The notes beneath the pieces are model-generated. The model ran no database searches, was not told where the DNA came from, and saw nothing but the letters and a program-made list of their open reading frames with translations. Shown here one piece after another: positions 56,639 to 64,000 of a DNA stretch of 64,000 bases. Source of the stretch: Pristionchus mayeri (Eukaryota; Nematoda; Chromadorea; Rhabditida; Neodiplogasteridae); contig BTRK01000005.1 of NCBI GenBank assembly GCA_036245805.1, forward strand, positions 4,216,001-4,280,000. The letters are read 5' to 3'. The translations under genes and the position numbers were made by a program. How positions within the stretch are numbered: position 1 is the stretch's first letter; each line of letters starts with the position of its first letter.

Positions 56639-58634
56639 CAGTACCGGACAAAAATTTCGCAACAAATTTGTCATTGTCATAACTTCGTTCAAAATTGAGC
56701 TAGAGACTTATGGTTGGAAGCATTCGAGAGGTAAATATCAGGAGAAAATGGTCATACGGCATATGGTCTGAAACACAATTATCGCGGGTTTCTGAACTTA
56801 ATTTTCTGCATCACAATTTTCATGTATTTTTGAAACTCAGCCGTAAGTCGATGTTAGCTCGAACGACCTGTGATGAAAGTATAACCGTTGATGTTTACAA
56901 TCCACTATCTGGCTTGCTCGTTGCACATCGGGAAGAGCTAATATATCGATTTTCCGACACCTCCGAGACGTGTTTGAACGGCTATATCTTCGCTCCCAGT
57001 AGAGCGATAGGGCCCCTATTTCGCAGCTACTATACACTAGTAATGTAGAAACATATTACCAAGTTTGATAGTGATCAGACAACAAATTGCAAAAATCGGA
57101 AAATTTTGGACACGAATTTGCATGCACTTTTAAACGACCTTAAATGCTATCAAAAAAATCCGATTTCTTACATCTTATATGCAGAATCTGTTAATGAAAA
57201 ATAATGCGAAATTGCAAAGTGATACGATTTCTCCAGCACATTTTACAGCCCCATAACCACAGAGAGTCAGAACGGCTAAAGTCGTCAGAAATGGTGGGGG
57301 GGGGGGGGGGGCGGACAAAAGCCTAACGGACAAAAGCCCAACGGATTGCCGTTCGCTGGAGATTTGATGTAGCAACTTGGGAGTTGTTGCATTGTTATCA
57401 GTATACCCTCCACTACATCACCCTGATTAGATCCGCTTACTATGCGATCATGATTTTCACTTCCCTCCTATGTATAGGGGTTCATGGTCTAAAATTGCGA
57501 ATTTGGGTGGAGATTCATGGTCAGATAAACAACAAACACCGTTACCAATAGACAACCATGATACTGGGTTACAGTGGTTTCTGGGGAACTATGATATTGA
57601 GTGGTTACAACATTTGCTGTTTATATAACCATGCATTTCCATCAAAAGTCTAAATTTTAGACCATGAATCCCTATTCATAGGAGGGGAGTGAAATTCAAG
57701 ATCGCCTAGGTAGAGGATCTAAGCAGGGTGGTGTAGTGGAGGGCATACTGGCAACATTACAACAACTCCCAAGTATATGCATTAAATCTCCAGCGAACAG
57801 CAATCCGTTGGGCTTTTGTCCGCCTCCCGAAATGGTCCTTAGCGAAAGTCGACCTAGCATAACGGGAGAGTTTCTTTAAAATTGGCTCCAATTCAATGAG
57901 AAATGTGCATATCTAGGACTTGCAAATCAGATAGGTTCGTTTTATGTGATTTGAATATGATTTAATTTTAAATTGCACCGTTTTAAGGCTCATGACTATC
58001 TGACTCTGTGGTTATTGGAGTGTAACATGTGCTGGATAAATCTTCTCAGTTTGCCATTTCGCAAACTTGTCCATTAATAGATTCTGCATAAAGCTGGTAG
58101 AAATCGGATTTTTTCGATAGCGTTAAAGGTCTAAAGGTCTCCACATGCATGAAAATTCGTGTCCAAACGTTTTCGAATTTTGCAGTTTGTTGTCTGATCA
58201 CTATCGAACTTGGTATAATGTTTTTACAATATTAGTGTATCGTAGCTGCGAAATAGGGGCCCTATCGCTCTACTGGGAGCGAAGATATAGCCGTTCAAAC
58301 ACGTCTCGGAGGTGTCGGAAAATCGATATATTAGCTCTTCCCGATGTGCAACGAGCAAGCCAGATAGTGGATTGTAAACATCAACGGTTATACTTTCATC
58401 ACAGGTCGTTCGAGCTAACATCGTCTTACGGCTGAGTTTCAAAAAATACATGAAAATTGTGATGCAGAAAATTAAGTTCAGAAACCCGCGATAATTGTGT
58501 TTCAGACCATATGCCGTATGACTATTTTCTCCTGATATTTACCTCTCGAATGCTTCCAACTATAAGTCTCTAGCTCAATTTTGAACGAAGTTATGACAAT
58601 GACAAATTTGTTTCGAAACTTTTGTCCGGTACTG
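56639..58634. mobile_element. 2-kb foldback Tc1-type element
   Basis: Ends CAGTACCGGACAAAA at 56639 and its reverse complement ending at 58634, flanked by TA (56637-56638, 58635-58636). The CAGT start and TA target site fit Tc1-like elements. Arms of about 640 bases (56639-57275 and 57990-58634) are roughly 95 percent matched by eye. No transposase is encoded. Confidence 0.88.
57311..57823. mobile_element. Second palindrome nested in the foldback element
   Basis: GGACAAAAGCCCAACGGATT (57328 on) is mirrored by AATCCGTTGGGCTTTTGTCC ending near 57822, with arms of about 170 bases meeting near 57540-57640. A run of about 16 G (57297-57311) lies at its left border. It interrupts the centre of the 56639-58634 element. 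Confidence 0.8.
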
Positions 58635-58636
58635 TA

Positions 58637-59807
58637 TACTCATGAGGTATGTTCTCGCGAGATTCTGACAGATGAAACAAGTGGCAGATTCAACAATTTT
58701 CTCATTATGTTTCTTCCTTACTTTTATGGGAATTTTAACTCATGCATATCAAGTGTACATTTACGCAATTGTTCATCGTTATGTATTATGATGAGCATCG
58801 TAAATGCATATTTCACATAACTAAACATGCCGGAAAGATGCCACGATCATCCACATCCAACGATCTTATAGAACGTCACAAAAATTACGATCGTGATACA
58901 TCTCCTTTCGCGCCATCACGAACATAATTTTCATAACGATAATATCCTATATTTTCCTTTGCAATATGATTGCAACATTGTCGTCATGTATCAGTCAGGC
59001 AGACTCATCAATGTGGTTGTTCGAACGAAAATGCTACCATAATATTTTATAAAGCTGGACCTACTTAAGTTCGTCGATGCACCATATGGTGAGTACAATT
59101 CCGCTGAAAAGGAAGATTCCTTAATACGTGCGTGATTTTCTAGTGATTTTCTAGCCTACATTGTTTCATGTGTCTGATAAACATTGCCTTTCAAATATCA
59201 TCATCGATCTCGTGATACAAATTAATACATGAATCAGCCCATGGTAAGATGCATTTTTAGACGCCAAGGGGGAATGACAACTAGCGGGAAAATCGGTAAT
59301 ATATACCATAATTTATGCCACTTCATTTCTTTGTTCACTTCCGAAATAAAATCAACCAGAAAATATGAGAGTGGGATATTCGTCTAACGCTACGAATGCT
59401 GATTCTTTCAAATTCCTTCTGTTAATATGATTCACAGGACACGGATTTCAACAATCGAACAAATTCTGGCGACTTCTTTAGCAGCAACATGATTTGTCGG
59501 TCGTCTCTCTGACATGAAAGCGATATTGCGCACTGACGGGATCAAAGCTTTTCCCTAACGTTATCACTGTTGAAGATTGTAAACAATGCTACAGGCACTA
59601 TGCGTGCTCTATCGTTTTACGCTGCGTTTGATGTCGACGAAACTTCAGTTCCTATCGAGAGATGGATACGATCACTTACCATCCCTATTCTTTGTGATGT
59701 CACCACGTTTGCTTCGCCGAAAGACCATATCGAATTGAGGGATTATTCATTCACGCCTATTTAGGAGGGACATGGAATCACATGATTGACATATTTCGAA
59801 TTTGGAA
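58637..59807. other. Intergenic, nothing recognised
   Basis: About 1.2 kb upstream of the next signal-peptide exon. No coherent exon chain or repeat found. Confidence 0.4.
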
Positions 59808-61998
59808 ATGAGAGCGTATACGCTCTTTCTGGCTGCTTCCTTAGTCACTGCGGGTAACTTGGCATCGATATATTTTTTAAAGCTTAAGCCATTTTTTAAA
59901 TCCTTTTCACAAACGCATTATGCGTCGTGAGAACCAGGATAACAATATTGATTCATATATTCTTAATTACGGTATTACTGGATGTTGGCATTAGGGTATT
60001 AATGTCCAAAAAGTGCCTTCAAATTATGATAATTTTTGATTTTCAGGTGCATTTTTCAGGTGCACCTTTCCCTTTTCATATGTGTTTACATCTCGCGACC
60101 TAGCCAGCAAAGTGAGTCTTAGTTATCTTCAACTGCCCAAATATACATCACCCGGCCCGGATGTGAACAAATCAGTAGAAAGTTCACACCATTTCACTTG
60201 TGCAAATACATTTCACCAGACCTAACATTAGAAGCTGATATCGTTGGATACTGCCAGTTCGAAATAATGGTTTATTTTAAATTAATTATTAGCAATTGGC
60301 AGCTGTGGTTCAACTGTAACGAGGGTTGCAAAGTATTCGCGAATCAGAACACGGACGCAATTTATATCGATCAAGATGGATTCCAGTACAAGTAAGAAAC
60401 GTATTCAATCGTAGAAAAATATGTGCGCCCTAGTTGACGTTAAATTATTACAAGTAACTAAATGTAGAACTGTTTTTATATACCAATTTTTTTCAAATTG
60501 AGGAACATGAAAATACTGTTGAAGAGTACACAATTTGGTCTAATCCTGAAGGCCCTCATCCTAAATATTACCGATTTTCAGTTTAACTGCGGTCGTTGGC
60601 GCTGATCAGACGGTGGCTGATGGCTTTGAACTGCCCGTTAGTTTTAACAATTTAAATATAAGCAATGGCTTAAAAACGATTCTATCAGGTTGGTTCATAA
60701 GTCTTTTCCCTTTTCCACAATTAAACATTTTTGGATTTACTAGCCCTTACTTTCAACCGTTTCTCATATAGTTTGATGCATTCAGTGAGCGCATTGACAC
60801 TCTCTTTAGCGCACATTGGGTCAAGCCTATATTGCCAGTATTGCTAGCACAAGGCAAAGCCAAATGCTCCGAAGTACGAAAATAGAGTTACTTTTGTTTC
60901 GATTTGAGCTCAACGGAAATCTGACATATGACTACTATCATGTCATCATTTTATAGCGTGGTATTCGTAGTTTTCAAAACACTATTGAACCCCGACTTCC
61001 CGCGAAGGATGGGATCAAACTGGTGCGACTTAAAAATATTCAGTGCATCTTGACATGACCATAGCGATGTAATCCACCACATGCTCGCACCAACAGTCAT
61101 AGGGATACCAATTCTACACATACAGGAAGTTACATCCATATCGAGTTTACACTCTCGTTTTGGTTCATGTAGCAATAGTCCGTTCAAAATCTACACATCT
61201 CAATGTTACAGCATGGATATGTGGTCATGGAAATGCCCATTTTCGAATCATTTTCGTTTTCAGAATCGATAGATGATTCGGCATTTTGAGATAAAACGAA
61301 CAAGCTACCATTCATATATCATATATTAAAAGGATAAAATTCGGGAATGCCTCTTTCGCCATCTTTTCGAACACTCCAGAAACTGAATATTTGACTATTT
61401 TTGACGTATGAAGATTCTTTTCAAAATATTGTTTTATTGAAAAATGAATTATACATGCGCTTAAATATTTTTATAATAGTGTGCCCCAATAGTGATTGAG
61501 TGTAGCGCCCCTACATAAAGCCCATTATCTTTGACCCTTGGATCAGGAGTTCCGATCGTTGGAGCAGCATTGCATCGCTCATATCGGAATTTACAAGCCA
61601 GTATTTCAGAATGTCGCAATGTAAGCACATGTGCCTACACACTTTTAGAAAAAGAAACTAATGGGCTTTCCATTCATGCAAAATAAATGGTATCGCAATT
61701 TTTCTCCACTGAATGCTAGCTGATCAAACAAAATGGAAAAAATCAACGAAACTATATTTGGAATCAAACGTCATTTTGTTGGTAACTCTAAGTCCATGAT
61801 GCAATTCTAATGTATGATAATGAAGTGCGAGCGTACCCTTATATAATGCCTTGGAGTCAGGCAATTCTTTTCCACTGGAACAATTTTAGGTGAAATCGGA
61901 TTGTACACTCCAAAAGGGAAAAGACTTATGAACCAACCTAATATATAACGTCATCGTGCTCTCTTCGTTTTCGGCGAGAGACAGCGCAACTTATTATA
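59808..61998 (+). pseudogene. CUB-like secreted protein, front part, interrupted
   Basis: Exon 59808-59853 encodes MRAYTLFLAASLVTA with a phase-1 donor. Later exons are 60047-60111 (GAFFRCTFPFSYVFTSRDLA), 60303-60391 (WFNCNEGCKVFANQNTD) and 60582-60684 (VVGADQTVADGFELPVSFNN). The last is cut at KTIL by the mariner-type insertion 60685-61941. Past it, after one TA copy, the same frame resumes with NVIVLSSFSARDSATYYS. Spacing of hydrophobic strands and cysteines resembles nematode secreted CUB-like proteins (tentative). The stretch near 60170-60260 could hold another exon but its frame does not join. Likely broken. Confidence 0.5.
60685..61941. mobile_element. Mariner-type TIR element without transposase
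   Basis: Left end TCAGGTTGGTTCATAAGTC at 60685, right end the reverse complement of TTAGGTTGGTTCATAAGTC ending 61941, flanked by TA (60683-60684, 61942-61943). The TTAGGTTGG start and 1257-bp length match mariner elements, but no transposase frame remains. It is inserted inside an exon. Confidence 0.82.
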
Positions 61999-62059
61999 GT
62001 TTTTTTTCTTAAAAACCATCGCAGAATCTATATTCAAAATTGATTAAAATATGTAGATG

Positions 62060-62103
62060 TTGTATATCAGGATTTCCGCTTTTGTGTAAATCCTGATATA
62101 CAA
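62060..62103. repeat. Small hairpin, 16-bp arms
   Basis: TTGTATATCAGGATTT (62060-62075) is the exact reverse complement of 62088-62103, with a 12-base loop. Lies between the two parts of the CUB-like gene. Confidence 0.75.
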
Positions 62104-62340
62104 ATTACACATATTTTCGATAGTTTAAATGTGATCTCGCACTCACATATCTTACAATACTTGTCCACGCATGTTGACTACAAGCACGTTACATTAGCTC
62201 TAAAATGAGCCCTTTTTTTCAAATCCAGAGAGACTATAAAATGCCTAAAGCCTGGGTACAATTCGTGCGAACGAAATGTTTATCGTCTGCACTGGACTTT
62301 GCCATAATTTTCTTGTGATATTACTTTAATTTTGCAGCTA

Positions 62341-63968
62341 TGGTAGTACATTTTCTCAAAAGATACATTTTCCAGCTCGGACTTGTCTCATTCATGCGGA
62401 TGCGCGATCCCGTTGGTGGTTTTACTCCTAACTCGCTCATCATCTATATTGTGAACAGTAGAGCCCGTGAGTTACGCTCGCCTTTATGCCAAATATAAAT
62501 ATATTACGGTGTTTTCCTCTAGACAACATAACATATTATATAATCAAATGATATATTGGTGTATTTACGGAAGGAGTGACATTAAAAATTAGTTGAAAAT
62601 TCATGGTAACATTATTATCACTTTTTTCTCCGGGTAAATTCGATGCAGTTTCGTCTTCTGAGCTCAATATCTTTGTGGTGGGATTCCATATAGCATGTGA
62701 TGAAACAATCGAAATAAAATTCGAAATTTATTGAAGGGACTGGGGAGGTGTTGGAATCCACTATCGAGCCTCAATTTTCAGCAAACTACAACACACCAGT
62801 GTGCATTCCGCAGTACGATATCAACATGATCGTCGCAGTGAAGGGACACTTTGTGACGTTTCTTCCCACTGAAGATGGAGTGAATCTGTTCAACTTCACA
62901 GGACAATTTCCCGTGAGTTTATATATTTTTTTCCCGAACATACAACACGTCAGCACATATTTCATCATATCATGAATATTTCCGTAGTAGTATACTACAA
63001 TAAATACGATGACTTCAGAATAGCGGAGATATCAAGATCTATGCCGCTGGCTTTGACGCAATCACTTCCGAAGAGTTCTACCTTACACAATGCACCACTG
63101 TTTACACATCTCGGTACGAAACCGTGGAATACATGCTGAGCCATTCAACACACCTTGTCGTGCTAACAGTGTTGTTCTTTTTTTTAATTCTGATTTTTTT
63201 TCGCAATTTTCAATTGCAGATCTCAAAATAGTGCGGAGAATTCTAAGCTGACTATTTTCGGGCCGATAATCACCGTGCATTTTGCTGCTCAAGGAGAGCA
63301 CAATCTTGCTGTGAGCTCGGCATATTTTTCTGGGACTTCAACTGAAGGTAAGACATTTTTTCTATTAAATAATGTATTTCATCACAATTCATATTTGCAA
63401 ATATATGCACATCACATTGTTTCAGCAAATATCATTCCAAATAATATGTCATCGGTCGTGATCACGTCTCCAGGTTTTTTTAATAATTAATATTATGTAT
63501 TATTATTAAATGGCGTTGTGTTTTGGGCCAGATTTACAATTAAATGAAACTGATTTAATTGCATAAATAATTCCCACAAATATTACCTAAAATTTCATAC
63601 GATATATGTATACGAAAGAAAATATTATCGATATCCATGATTTCACAGGATATGGTGGCTGCTCGTTTGGCGGGTACTTTACACATGATTTTCCGGATAA
63701 CGATTTGTATAACACATTTACGGTATCTTCAAGCAAGTAATTTATATAGTCTCGCGAATTTTCCTTGTGCGAAGAATTCTAAGCTGACTGATGTCGAAAG
63801 TAATATACATTTTAGGTTGCAATTGGTGACTATATCATAGCTGATATTATTATTTGCAGCATCGACATCGCCGTATCGTACGAATATGTTGCTCCCGAGG
63901 AAACTGTACAATTTAGAGTCAACCGAAATGTGCTTGAGTACGATCTCAATGGAATTAAGTACTTATAA
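62341..63968 (+). CDS. CUB-like secreted protein, rear part or second gene
   Basis: Exons from 62341 (starting MVVHFLKRYIFQLGLVSF), 62782-62912 (PVCIPQYDINMIVAVKGHF), 63019-63113 (SGDIKIYAAGFDAITSEEF), 63220-63347 (LTIFGPIITVHFAAQGEHNL), 63649-63736 (GYGGCSFGGYFTHDF) and 63860-63968 (IDIAVSYEYVAPEETVQFR, stop TAA). All joins keep frame. The pattern of beta strands with a late Cys and a VxFxAxG-type block resembles nematode CUB-like-domain proteins, often secreted by the intestine and induced by stress or infection (family knowledge; assignment tentative). It may be the 3' half of the gene starting at 59808, or a tandem paralogue lacking a clear signal peptide. Confidence 0.5.
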
Positions 63969-64000
63969 GTAGCGATCCACGAATCAGTGTCTAAATAAGA

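Noticed and set aside
57297..57312. Run of about 16 G as a regulatory G-rich element
   Set aside because: It sits at the border of nested palindromes and is more likely a homopolymer of uncertain length or an assembly artefact.
1..64000. CRISPR arrays, rRNA genes, prokaryotic operons or phage genes
   Set aside because: No regularly spaced repeats, no rRNA-like blocks, and gene structures are consistently intron-rich eukaryotic.

Overview
This window looks like nuclear DNA of a free-living rhabditid nematode. The supporting signs are protein genes cut into many small exons by introns of about 45-60 bases with GT..AG ends, start codons that directly follow TTNCAG-type acceptors (trans-splice sites), and gene families typical of nematodes: small secreted proteins, M13 neprilysin-like peptidases, a GLUT-like transporter, a galectin-domain protein and a CUB-like secreted protein. 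No bacterial operons, CRISPR array or intact rRNA were seen. The species cannot be named from sequence alone.

Layout. 0.2-9.2 kb: two paralogous small secreted Ig-like genes (269-816 minus, 7366-8603 plus) around a decayed CR1/jockey-type LINE (1975-5703) and a 97-codon ORF (6228-6521), with MITEs and palindromes between. 9.5-11.5 kb: a Gly/Asn-rich secreted protein built from phase-1 mini-exons. 12.4-20.9 kb: a neprilysin-like gene (HELTH zinc motif) with an RTE retrotransposon in one intron, two frameshifts late in the gene and its last exon cut off by a LINE ORF1-like element (20947-22017). 22.4-26.9 kb: a recent tandem duplication of about 2.25 kb carrying antisense C-terminal neprilysin halves. 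27.1-30.7 kb: a decayed transposase-like gene with a C2H2 finger. 31.5-34.1 kb: a second, 5'-truncated CR1-like LINE. 35.3-36.7 kb: another C-terminal neprilysin unit with clean exons. 37.8-43.1 kb: a 5.3-kb TA-flanked inverted-repeat transposon carrying a Tc1-like transposase, a divergent BEN-domain gene and a captured piece of ribosomal protein uS8. 44.1-45.4 kb: a mariner with an uninterrupted transposase. 46.8-51.0 kb: a GLUT-like transporter. 53.3-53.8 kb: a small secreted protein. 54.6-56.4 kb: a galectin-domain protein with signal peptide and C-terminal membrane span. 56.6-58.6 kb: a foldback element with a second palindrome nested in it. 59.8-64.0 kb: CUB-like secreted protein exons, one interrupted by a mariner-type insertion.

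Overall this is a repeat-rich, accessory-type chromosome region in which secreted and membrane genes are repeatedly broken, duplicated or trimmed by transposons. The best candidate for an undescribed system is the 37846-43149 element. It combines a Tc1-family transposase (DNA cutting and joining) with a divergently transcribed BEN-domain/coiled-coil protein (probable DNA binding) between shared TIRs, which suggests a two-gene transposon. All exon models here were read by eye and have no transcript support.
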